DNA of 64,000 nt. It comes from Haematococcus lacustris (taxonomy: Eukaryota > Chlorophyta > Chlorophyceae > Chlamydomonadales > Haematococcaceae). The DNA lies in NCBI GenBank assembly GCA_030144725.1, contig JASKMD010000028.1, forward strand, positions 1,807,978 to 1,871,977, given 5' to 3'. Position 1 is the stretch's first letter, and the number at the start of each line of letters is the position of its first letter. This document shows positions 1-8,541 of the stretch, one piece after another. The translations under genes were made by a program, and so were the position numbers. The notes below the pieces were generated by a model. The model did no database searches. It was not told the origin of the DNA and saw only the letters and a program-made list of their open reading frames with translations.

Positions 1-2738
1 CCTTGCTGCCGGGTTCAAGCGGACTTGCGCGTTGTACCACAGCGCCTCCGCCAGGACCGAGAAGAAGGATTGGCTAGCCGGGGGCACGGCACGGAAGAGC
101 TTGAGCTCAGCCAGGGCCGCCACGTGAGCTTGCAGCCGCGGGCTGATGCCTCGCGAGGGGGGGGCGGTGGGGTCGTTGATGATCCACGTGCTGAGGCCGT
201 GAGAGGGGTCTGCCAGCAGGCTATGGGTCAGAGGCTGCCAGGGACGAACCCGGGGCGACCAGAACTGGGCCGGCATCTTTGCCAGCATGGCCGTGCTGGT
301 GACCCCCAGGTCGGGAAGCCCCCCCCCTCCCTCCCCCTGGGGCATCACGCAGATGGTCTTGCTGGGGTAGAGGCGGCTGCTGTTGGGGCTGCGCTCCTGG
401 GGGCAGGTCTGAGGCTGCCACACAGCGGTTGACAGCCAAGGCCATGGCTTGCGCCAGAGGAGCGGAGGGTTGCACGAAAGCCATTTGGTAGATGGACTTG
501 GAGGCCAGGCACTGCTGTGCCACCTGCACCCGCCCCAGGAGGTTGAGGCCTTGGGGCCGCCAAGGGAGGGAGTCTGCCATCATGGCCGCGGCCGCCCCAC
601 CGAAGGCGGCCTCGCTGGTGGTAGCGTAGGAGGCCGCCCCAAGAGGGACCCCCAGGTGGCGCACGGGCACCCCCACTCGGACAGCTGGGATGACCACCTC
701 CGGCTCCTGCTCCCCACCCTGCTCCTGCCCGCCCTGCTGCTGCCCTTGCCCGCCACCTTCCCCCGCCCCACCCCCTAGCTCGCCCACCTGCCCCTGCCCG
801 CCCCCTTCCCCCCCGTCACCCCCCCTTCCTCCCCTCCCCGCCCCCTCGGGGCCCGTGCCCTCCTGGTTACCCGGCCCAGGCTCTGGCTGTGCGCACGGCA
901 GGGCTGAGCTCTTGCTCACGCTAAGCGCAGGGCCCCCAGCGGCGCGGAACAGGCCCAGGGCCTCCACTACCACCTTCCCGTCTCTGACCCGATCAAGCAC
1001 CACGATGGTGAGGTCGTCCGCATACTCCTTGGAGGGGAGCGCGGGGGTCAGGGAGGCCCTGTGCATGGCCAAAGGGCTGGAGGGGATGGTGGGGGTGCTG
1101 ATGCGGCCTGCCAGCTGGAGCGAGCTGAGGTAGCTGACCAGCGGCTGGAGCACGATGCACCAGTAGAGCGGGGAGGCCCCGCTGCCCTGCAGCAGCCCCG
1201 ACGCAAGGAGAAAGCTGTCGGTGAGGTGGCCGTTGACCAGCACCTGGCTCCTGGCCCCCCGGTGCGGCAGCTGAGCCCAGCGCACATGCCCCTCCCGGCA
1301 GAACCCCATGGCCTCCATCGTGTCCTGGAGCAAGCCCCAGGACACGTTGTTAAAGGCCCCCGCTAGGTCCAGCAACAACAGCCAGGCTGGGCTGCCCCGC
1401 TGCTGCAGGTACTCCAGCAGGCCTAGGTGGAACTGCATGCTGTCGCTGATGTCCCTGCCTAGGATGAAGGCGGATTGAGAAGGGGACACCAGCAGGTCCA
1501 AGGGCAGCTGCAGCCGGTCCTCCACTGCCCTGGCCACCAGGCGCACGTCGCAGTCGAGGAGCGTGATGGGGCGGTAGCCAGCCACCTGGTCCCTCGGCTT
1601 GCCAGCCTTGGGCACGAGGGTGATAATGCCTGTCTGGAAGTCAGCCAGAGGGGCAGGGTCAGCGGTGTCTGCCAGGGCCTCTTGCAACGTAGCCCGCAGC
1701 GGCCGCCCCAGCTCCACCCACAGCCGGTCATAGACCTCCAAAGGCAGCCCATCTAGCCCCGGGGCCTTGCTGTGCGCGCAGCCCTGCAGAGCCCGGCCCA
1801 GCTCCTCCTCTGACAGCATAGGGCTGCCATATTGTTTTGGGGAGCCCTCGGCAGCCCTGGCCTGGGTGGGGGTGAGGTGGGAGGTGAGGCTGCCCAGCAG
1901 CGTGACGCGCGCAGCTGTGTCCATCGGCTTGGCTGCGTAGACTCCGGGGGGCTCGGCGGTTGAGTAGTGCTGATGGAAAGCCCTGCATGCTGCCTTCACC
2001 CCGGCCAGCGTGGTGAGGTCTGCTAGCTGACCTGGCTGGCTAGGGAGCTGGAGAGAGGAGATGAGGGTGGGGGTGTGCGCAGGCTGATCGCGATGGTAAA
2101 AGTAGAAAGAGGAGCGGTCGCCATAGTACTGGTCGAGGACTGCGCTGGCCAGCAGGGACTGCGGGGCCCCCTGCTCCCTCGCCCCCACACCCGCCCGGGC
2201 TGAAGCCTCTCCCAGGTGCTGCGCCGCCTGCACCTCAGCCTCCCCCTCTCGCTCCACCCGCACCAGCTGCCGCACGAGGTGAGCCCTGGCCACTGCCGCC
2301 TTGGCAGAGGTGTTCAGCCAGCGGGGCGGCTGGCTGCCCTGCACCTCCTCGTGGAGCCGCTCCTCCCGCTCTTCCGCTGCCCCCTGGCCTGCCACCTGCT
2401 GCGCGCTGGCCTCCCACTTGTGCTCCAGCTCCCTCAGGGCCCCATCAGCCACCGTGGTCACCTCCGGGTCTCCCGCTGCGCGGGGGGGGCGCACGCCCCA
2501 CAGCGCAGGCCACAGGTAGGTAGGAGGGGTCGGCACTGACGCGCTGGAGCTGGTGGAGGCGCACCCTGGCATGCTTGACAGACAAGTCCAGCAGAGTGGT
2601 GATGCCCATGCCCCACACGTGAGGGTCCAGCTGCCGGTGAGCCCAAGGGCCCAAGAGCCACTCCTCCTTAGGCCAGGTGCCCGGCCCCTCCTCAGCTGGG
2701 TCGGCAGCCTGCCCATTCCCTCCGCCCCATGTCCCTCT
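1..2738 (-). mobile_element. L1-like LINE, copy A (runs off the left edge)
   Basis: Non-LTR retrotransposon sequence read on the minus strand. It carries an RT linker, an RT domain and the start of the post-RT region; the remainder lies left of the window. Positions 1-588 are nearly identical to 10901-11488, and about 945-2738 to 8542-10355, so copies A and C share a recent ancestor. The element-5' side stops abruptly at 2738, where copy C continues with different sequence. An 11-bp deletion near 2514 relative to copy C (10121-10132 area) breaks the frame. No endonuclease domain is visible. Confidence 0.85.
221..2716 (-). pseudogene. LINE reverse transcriptase ORF, copy A
   Basis: Open frame of 831 codons. 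Its first ~80 residues are out of frame because of the 11-bp deletion near 2514. The correct frame then reads a post-RT fragment, a pre-RT linker (GDRSSFYFYH), and RT motifs in order: KAPGLDGLPLEVYD near 1760, GYRPITLL near 1580, motif A LLLDLAGAFNNVSW near 1370 (catalytic Asp present; the usual second Asp of AFD is Asn), GLLQGSG near 1190, and YADD near 1020. A low-complexity Gly/Gln insert (700-890) follows, then RHLGVPLG and the thumb-like region LLGRVQVAQQC near 545. The frame leaves the conserved reading near 430, at the same place as in copies B and C. Probably a dead copy. Confidence 0.8.
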
Positions 2739-2749
2739 TTTTTATGTAG

Positions 2750-2949
2750 TAGATAATGGGGTCGCGGGCCGTTTTAGGCGGTTGTAAAACGCGAGGCCGA
2801 GGCACTGGCGCGTAACAGCTCGAGACCGAAGCCAGCAGCCGCGGAGCGTAGCGACGCGGCTGCTGGCTGAGGTCGAGAGCTGTTACGCGCCAGGGCCGAG
2901 GCCGAGTGTTTGCAGCCGCCAAAAACGGCCCTGGCGACCCCATTATCTA
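2750..2949. repeat. 200-bp imperfect palindrome 1
   Basis: Begins TAGATAATGGGGTCGC and ends with its reverse complement GCGACCCCATTATCTA. The inner arms GCGCGTAACAGCTC / GAGCTGTTACGCGC pair, and the centre is a conserved GCCGCGGAGCGTAGCGACGC core. Able to extrude as a cruciform or fold as an RNA hairpin. Followed directly by GTGTAATGGAGTTTTACAGC. Confidence 0.9.
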
Positions 2950-4349
2950 GTGTAATGGAGTTTTACAGCGTCGAAGCTTCATTTGGCGCGGCGGAGCCGC
3001 GTCTTTGGGATGTCACACTTTTCGTGTGATTTTAGGAGTTTGGTATTGCGAATTGCGCCCGGCCAGCAGACCTCAAGTATGGAAGAACAACTTTACTTCG
3101 GCGTTGTGCCTTGGGACAAGCCATCGGCCTCTCAGCGGGATTACCTTCGATGTTCACGTATTCTTTGTTCGCTTCGCAGCTGGTCGCTATAGGTGCGTGG
3201 GAGCATCACTGTAGCCCGCCAGCTTCATTTCGCAGCCTCCCAGCAGGTTGCCCTTGGCTCGGAGTGTTCCTTTCGATTACCTCCTTTCGATAGTCGTAAA
3301 GGTGAAGATAGTAACTCCTTGTTGTCGCTGTCTACTCCACCATTGTTCTGATCATTTTCTGATTCCTTGTCGTAGGTTCTGTCTTTGCCCGCAAAGAGGT
3401 GCGCCAAGAGGCTATTGGTATTGCGCCAACAATTGCGGTAGGTAGTCTGATTGATTCCTCGTATCGTGTCGCTGTAATGCTGCCTTTTGCACTTGCTTGT
3501 CGTTGTGCGGGTTGTCTTGCGATGAGCTGCTGCTGCATGCTCGCTTCGATCGGGGCTTACCGAGCTGGCAGCAGGCCTACCGCAATGCTTCAGACATCTG
3601 CAAGGCGCTGCAGCTGATGGCAGCCAGCCTAGATACTGTTGTGATTGGCGTAGGGGCAAGCGGAGTCAATCTAGGTGATGATTGTGGATGTGGAATGAGA
3701 GGATGAGGCTAATGGCCTGGGCTAGATTGGGCTTAGGGGCAAGCAAGAAGTGCCCAGCTGCAGGCACTTAGGGACTTACTAAGGGACACCCACAATAGGC
3801 TCGCCAGATCTAGAATAGGGTTGCTACTGCCCCCAATGCCGCCTTCCCTCACCCTTAGTGTTGCACCCTTGCCACACCTTGTCCATGCAACCCAGGATCC
3901 TTACCATGCAACCCAGGATCTACGGCGACATGGCGCCACAGCTGAGACCTTGGTGGGTGATGAGGAAGGGGAGGGAGTTGATGACATTGTGCAAACGGCG
4001 GGGCAGGCCGGCGTCTGACACTGCTTCCACACCATCGTGATGCATCGTGGCAGCATAGCCTAAGGTGTCCGTGTTGCTTGAGTAGCTCAACCACTTGTCA
4101 CTTGGTCCCCGTCTTGTTTGCCCTGCTCTTGCTGTTGCCTTCGGTGTGGTCCCTGTGGTTGCTGAATGAGCAGGGGCCCCTCTGGATGCCGTTGTTGTGA
4201 AGGAGGCGCTGGAGAGCGGGAGCGTAGCAGTATCATAGTTGTGATTGTAATTGTGGAAACGGTTGCATGCGAGCTCTATTAATAGGTGCACTTTTTTGTA
4301 ATAGAGATGCACTTTTTGTTAATAGCAGTGCGCTTTGCCTATTAAGTAG

Positions 4350-4546
4350 TAGATAACGACAAAACCGCCAGTGCTAAAGGATTTAAACACGCGAGGCCGA
4401 GCACCGGCGCTAAACAGCTCGAGACCGAAGCCAGCGGCCGCGGAGCGTAGCGACGCGGCCGCTGGCTGAGGTCGAGAGCTGTTTAGCGTCGGTGCGAGGC
4501 CGAGCGTGTTGAAACCTTTAGCACGCAGCGGTTTTGTCGCTATCTA
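4350..4546. repeat. 197-bp imperfect palindrome 2
   Basis: Homologous to palindrome 1. It begins TAGATAACGACAAAACCGC and closes with GCGGTTTTGTCGCTATCTA. The central stem CAGCTCGAGACCGAAGCCAGC is the same as in palindrome 1, but the outer arms differ (CGCTAAACAGCTC / GAGCTGTTTAGCG) while remaining self-complementary. Followed by GTGTAGTGGCGTTTTCAAAG, homologous to the sequence after palindrome 1. Confidence 0.9.
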
Positions 4547-4548
4547 GT

Positions 4549-4904
4549 GTAGTGGCGTTTTCAAAGCGTTCAAGCTTTAGCCAGCGCGGCGGAGCCGCGC
4601 TGGCTCTGTCCCTCACATCTGGTGTGACATGTGTAATGCTGACCGCCGCGCATCTATTCCCTGCAGTCTTTGTTCGATGTCCGAGCATATCTCGCCTGCA
4701 TCTGACTACGATGACGAAGACTGTGATCGCGACGGTGGTTGCCCTGTTTACAAGTCCCCTCCGCTATTAACAGCCACAAACAAGTCCCCTCCCCTACTAT
4801 CAACCACAAGTTTGGTTTGTGGCTGTTAATAGCGGAGGGGCCGCGTACTAAACGTTTTAAGGATAGGGCTGCTAACGTTTTTAAACGCGTGAAAACGCCA
4901 CTAC
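4549..4904. repeat. Inner 15-bp inverted repeat pair bounding a 356-bp unit
   Basis: GTAGTGGCGTTTTCA at 4549-4563 has its exact reverse complement at 4890-4904. The motif is a diverged version of the outer pair (GTAATGGAGTTTTAC), so related units appear nested inside each other. Confidence 0.7.
4756..4840. repeat. Perfect 26-bp stem hairpin
   Basis: The 26 bases at 4756-4781 (start CCCCTCCGCTATTAACAGCC) are perfectly complementary to 4815-4840, with a 33-base loop. The loop contains a second, diverged copy of the left arm (near 4782-4810). It lies inside the inner inverted-repeat unit. Confidence 0.9.
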
Positions 4905-5272
4905 TAGCGTTTTACCCATCTGTAATACCGGTGGTTTTAAGTGTTACAAAGCAGTAAAACTCCATTACTTTTTTGTTTTAGAGAGAGGAGCATTACAAGA
5001 GAGAGAGAAACTAAAGAAAAGAAGAAAAGAGAAGACTACAACAAACAAGGTTCCCCCATACACGATATCCCCAAGCACCCCACCCAAACACAGCGGTCCA
5101 CACACCCCAAGCAAAGGTCCACACAACCCAAGCAACCCCCTCCCTTGGACAACGTCAAGACACTCCCCCACACCACCGCCCTCCCCCCTAGCTCTGCACA
5201 CCTCCCCAAACCCTCCCCACTGAACTACCCACACGAGCCTAAGCCCCGCCCCTCAACCTGAAGCCTAGAACC

Positions 5273-7774
5273 CTACCCCCGACGCTGAAACCAAGACCAC
5301 CTAAGCCCCGATCCCCTGACACCCAGACAACCCCCCGAAGCCGAGCCCACCCCACCCACGGAACGCCCTAAGCCCCCACCAGCAACCACTCCTCCTGCCC
5401 CAACCCTCCCCTCTGCCCCCTCCTGCCCTCCCCTCCGCTCCCTCCTAGGCTGCGTGGCAAACCAGCCCCCCGACGCCTCGGGCCACAGCTGGTCGAAGTG
5501 GGCAGCGTACAGCTCCGGGTCCTTGCCCTTGAACCAGGTGGAGGGCAAAGCACCGCAGAGGCCCACCCGGATGTCCCTCCCCACCCGATGCCAGTCACGC
5601 TTGACGGCCGTGGCGAGGGTGGAGATGACCTCCTCCACGACCCGCCTCGCCACCTGCTGTGGCTGCAGGGCTGTAGAGGCTCCTGAGCTGCGGAGGCGCC
5701 ACACTGCGCCCAGGTAGGCCACGCGCAGCCGCAGCCACAGCAGGCTGTCAGGGGGCTGGAAGGGTGGGCCCTCGCCGCGGGTGGGGCGCCCACTGAGGAG
5801 CAGCATGGCGTCGCCTGAGGGGGGGCGGGTGCCTGTGAGGCGGCCGTACACGTCCAGCACCCACTCCCAGGCTGGGACCACGGCGGGGCAGGTCATGAAG
5901 GCGTGGGTTAGCGTCTCCAGGGGCCCCGGCTGGCAGAAGCGGCAGGCGGACGAGCCCGGGGCAACCGTACCCTTGAGGATGTGGCCCCACAAAGCCCCCA
6001 CCATGAGGCTGGCGTGAAGCACCCGCCAGGCCACGATGACGTGCTCCCGACGGAGGGTGGGGTCTAGCAGCTCCTTCCACACCTGCGCACACGGCTGGCC
6101 CGCCTGAACACCAACAGCCAGCTCGTCCACGGTGTCGGCCCGGGGGGCGGGCTGAGCAACTGGCTGCCTGCCCCCACGCCGCTGCTGGGCCTCCAGCTGC
6201 CGCTCAGCCTGCTGGGCCGCCCTCATCTGCAGCGAGGGTCGCTGGTGCGGCCTGGCCGAGGTGTCAAGCCAGCAAGGCGGTTGGCTGCCCTGCACCTCCT
6301 CGGGGAGCCGCTCCTCCACATCCCTGCCCTGCTGCTCCCGCTCCCCCGCTGCCCCCTGGCCTGCCACCTGCTGCGCGCTGGCCTCCCACTTGAGCTCCAG
6401 CTCCCTCAGGGCCACATCAGCCACTGCTGCCACCTCCGGTTCGCCCGCTGCCCGGGGGGGGCGCACACCCCACAGCGCAGGCCACAGGCCCCCACTGGGT
6501 GGGTAGAGGGGGTCGGCACTAACGCGCTGGAGCTGGTGGAGGCGCACCCTGGCATGCTTGACCGAGAAGTCCAGCAGGGTGGTGGTGCCCATGCCCCACA
6601 CCTGAGGGTCCAGCTGCAGGTGAGCCCAGGGGCCCAAGAGCCACTCCTCCTTAGGCCAGGTGCCAGGCCCCTCGTCAGCTGGGCCGACAGCAAGGCCTCC
6701 CGCCCCGCCCCCTGCTCCCCTACGCCCTCCACCTCCTCCACGCCCTCCCCCCCTGCCCCCGCCCCGCCCCCTTGCCCGCCCCCCTCCCCTGCCCGCCCCC
6801 CTGGCCCCTCCTAGCTCCTGCCCCTGAGCCTGCTCCTGCGCCATGTGACGCTGGGCGGGTAGAGGTCGGAGGTGTTTGGCTCGCTCCTCCGGGGTCAGCC
6901 TGTAGCTGGGCTTGTTGAGCCGGGCCACCGCTGCTGGCTCCCAGGCCGCCCCCTCCTCCGCCCAGAAAGCCCCAAGGGGACCCTGCCCTGTGGGGTCTAG
7001 GGGGTAGAGGCGGCCGTTGGGGCCCACCCAGTGGGAGGGCTGGAGCATGGGGGTGCGTCGCATCACAAACCCCACCCCTGGCCCAACCCTCAAGCACTCC
7101 CACTCCGGCCGTGGAGGCTGCAAGCGGTCCACCATGCCCTGCCAGGGCTCGGGGAGGCAAGCCCTGACCAGATCCGCAGCCCAGCGGGCCTCCCCCTCCA
7201 GCTGGTGGCTGTGGAGGGCCTCCCTCACGTGGCGGACGTGGGTCCAACCCTGCTCAGCTGCTGCCTCCCTAGCTGCTGGGTTTATGCGGACTTGCGCGTT
7301 GTACCACAGCGGCTCCGCCAGCACCGAGAAGAAGGACTGGCTAGCGGGGGGCACCGCACGGAACAGCTTGAGCTCAGCCAGGGCCGCCATGTGAGCTTGC
7401 AGCCGCGAGCTGATGCCTCGCGAGGGGGGGGCGGTGGGGTCGGTGATGACCCACGTGCTGAGGCCGTGGGAGGGGTCTGCCAGCAGGCTGTGGGTCAGAG
7501 GCTGCCAGGGACGAACCCGGGGCGACCAGAGCTGGGCCAGCATCTTCGCCAGCATGGCCGTGCTGGTGACCCCCAGGTCGGGAAGCCCCACCCCTCCCTC
7601 CCCCCGGGGCATCACGCAGATGGCCTTGCTGGGGTAGAGGCGGCTGCTGTTGGGGCTGCGCTCCTGGGGGCAGGTCTGAGGCTGCCACACAGCGGTTGAC
7701 AGCCAAGGCCATGGCTTGCGCGAGAGCAGCGGAGGGTTGCACAAAGGCCATCTGGTAGATGGACTTGGAGGCAA
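5273..7774 (-). CDS. LINE C-terminal domain with RT-associated zinc-binding region, copy B
   Basis: Open frame of 833 codons. Landmarks in order: ICVMPRGEGGVGLPDLGV (typical post-thumb motif, near 7600), SFFSVLAEPLWYNAQVRINP, a long Gly/Arg-rich tract near 6710-6830, LLDFSVKHARVRLHQL (the FSVKSA-type motif of RT-associated zinc-binding domains) near 6560, WKELLDP...WRVLHASLMVG near 6030, and CRFC...LETLTHAFMTC, a CxxC...HxxxxC zinc site near 5900. This is the only copy in the window with the complete C-terminal domain. Its true start is not at 7774: it should continue upstream from the thumb region (7374-8211), which is open in another frame. Product: part of LINE ORF2, acting in target-primed reverse transcription. 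Confidence 0.75.
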   Translation of the reverse strand: MPPSPSTRWPLCNPPLLSRKPWPWLSTAVWQPQTCPQERSPNSSRLYPSKAICVMPRGEGGVGLPDLGVTSTAMLAKMLAQLWSPRVRPWQPLTHSLLADPSHGLSTWVITDPTAPPSRGISSRLQAHMAALAELKLFRAVPPASQSFFSVLAEPLWYNAQVRINPAAREAAAEQGWTHVRHVREALHSHQLEGEARWAADLVRACLPEPWQGMVDRLQPPRPEWECLRVGPGVGFVMRRTPMLQPSHWVGPNGRLYPLDPTGQGPLGAFWAEEGAAWEPAAVARLNKPSYRLTPEERAKHLRPLPAQRHMAQEQAQGQELGGARGAGRGGGRARGRGGGRGGGRGGGGGRRGAGGGAGGLAVGPADEGPGTWPKEEWLLGPWAHLQLDPQVWGMGTTTLLDFSVKHARVRLHQLQRVSADPLYPPSGGLWPALWGVRPPRAAGEPEVAAVADVALRELELKWEASAQQVAGQGAAGEREQQGRDVEERLPEEVQGSQPPCWLDTSARPHQRPSLQMRAAQQAERQLEAQQRRGGRQPVAQPAPRADTVDELAVGVQAGQPCAQVWKELLDPTLRREHVIVAWRVLHASLMVGALWGHILKGTVAPGSSACRFCQPGPLETLTHAFMTCPAVVPAWEWVLDVYGRLTGTRPPSGDAMLLLSGRPTRGEGPPFQPPDSLLWLRLRVAYLGAVWRLRSSGASTALQPQQVARRVVEEVISTLATAVKRDWHRVGRDIRVGLCGALPSTWFKGKDPELYAAHFDQLWPEASGGWFATQPRRERRGGQEGAEGRVGAGGVVAGGGLGRSVGGVGSASGGCLGVRGSGLRWSWFQRRG

Positions 7775-8211
7775 GGCACTGCTGTGCCACCTGCACCCGC
7801 CCCAAGAGGTTGAGGCTTTGGGGCCGCCAAGGGAGGGAGGCTGCCATCATGGCCGCCGCCGCCCCCCCGAAGGCGGCCTCGCTGGTGGCAGCGTAGGAGG
7901 CCGCCCCAAGAGGGACCCCCAGGTGGCGCACGGGCACCCCCACTCGGACAGCTGGGATGACCACTTCCGGCTCCTGATCCCCACCCTGCTCCCGCCCGCC
8001 CTGCTGCTGCCCTTGCCCGCCACCTTCCCCCGGCCCACCCCCTAGCCCCTGCTCGCCCACCTGCCCCTGCCCGCCCCCTTGCCCCCCGTCAACCCCCCAT
8101 CCTCCCCTCCCCGCCCCCTCGGGGCCCGAGCCCTCCTGGTTACCCAGCCCGGGCTCTGGCTGGGCGCACGGCAGGGCTGAGCTCTTGCTCGCGCTCAGCG
8201 CAGGGCCCCCA

Positions 8212-8541
8212 CACTCCTACAAATTAGTCCCTGCGTTTGTCCCTGCGTTCTACCGACCTTGTCCGATCGGGCTGGAATTTTGATAGATGGTAGTTTGCAG
8301 AAAATAAAATATATATTTTCAGAAAAACAATTTAAAAAATCAAAGGCGGCTGCGCTGTGGCCCTGGGGAGTAGGTGCAGGGATAAGCGCAGGGATAGGTT
8401 GCGGGCCACAGCGCAACAGCTTTTAGTTTTTTCCAAACATTTTTCTTGAAAACTGAAAACTGCCATCTATCAAATTTTCAGCCCGATCGGACAAGGTCGG
8501 TAGAACGCAGGGACAAACGCAGGGACTAAATTGTAGGAGTG
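8212..8541. mobile_element. 330-bp foldback MITE with CACTCC termini
   Basis: Terminal inverted repeats of about 84 bp with a few mismatches: left end CACTCCTACAAATTAG..., right end the reverse complement of CACTCCTACAATTTAG.... Each arm carries a tandem TTTGTCCCTGCG motif. The inner part also pairs (CTGCGCTGTGGCCC near 8350 with GGGCCACAGCGCA near 8403), so almost the whole element can fold. It sits inside the LINE RT region. The empty site is visible in copy A (GGGCCCCCAGCGG near 931-943), and comparison gives a 2-bp CA target duplication. The termini suggest a CACTA/EnSpm- or KDZ-type non-autonomous element; no transposase is encoded. Confidence 0.9.

Larger units (their letters stand above)
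2744..4967. mobile_element. Hairpin-rich composite element between LINE copies A and B
   Basis: A 2.2-kb block of clearly lower GC than its surroundings, flanked on both sides by the 7-mer CTTTTTT (2737-2743 and 4968-4974), compatible with a target-site duplication in the A-rich tail of LINE copy B. It contains two ~200-bp palindromes, two nested pairs of 15-bp inverted repeats, repeated GCGGCGGAGCCGCG hairpins and small TCACAC-type hairpins. No ORF in it resembles a known protein; the longest (3225-3659, minus, 144 codons) has no recognisable motif. I read it as a non-autonomous or decayed transposon, or transferred organelle-type palindromic repeat DNA. The exact ends are inferred. Confidence 0.55.
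2952..4968. repeat. Outer 15-bp inverted repeat pair
   Basis: GTAATGGAGTTTTAC at 2952-2966 has its exact reverse complement at 4954-4968, 2 kb apart. The left copy abuts palindrome 1 and the right copy abuts the T-rich flank, so this pair may mark terminal inverted repeats of the composite element. Confidence 0.7.
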
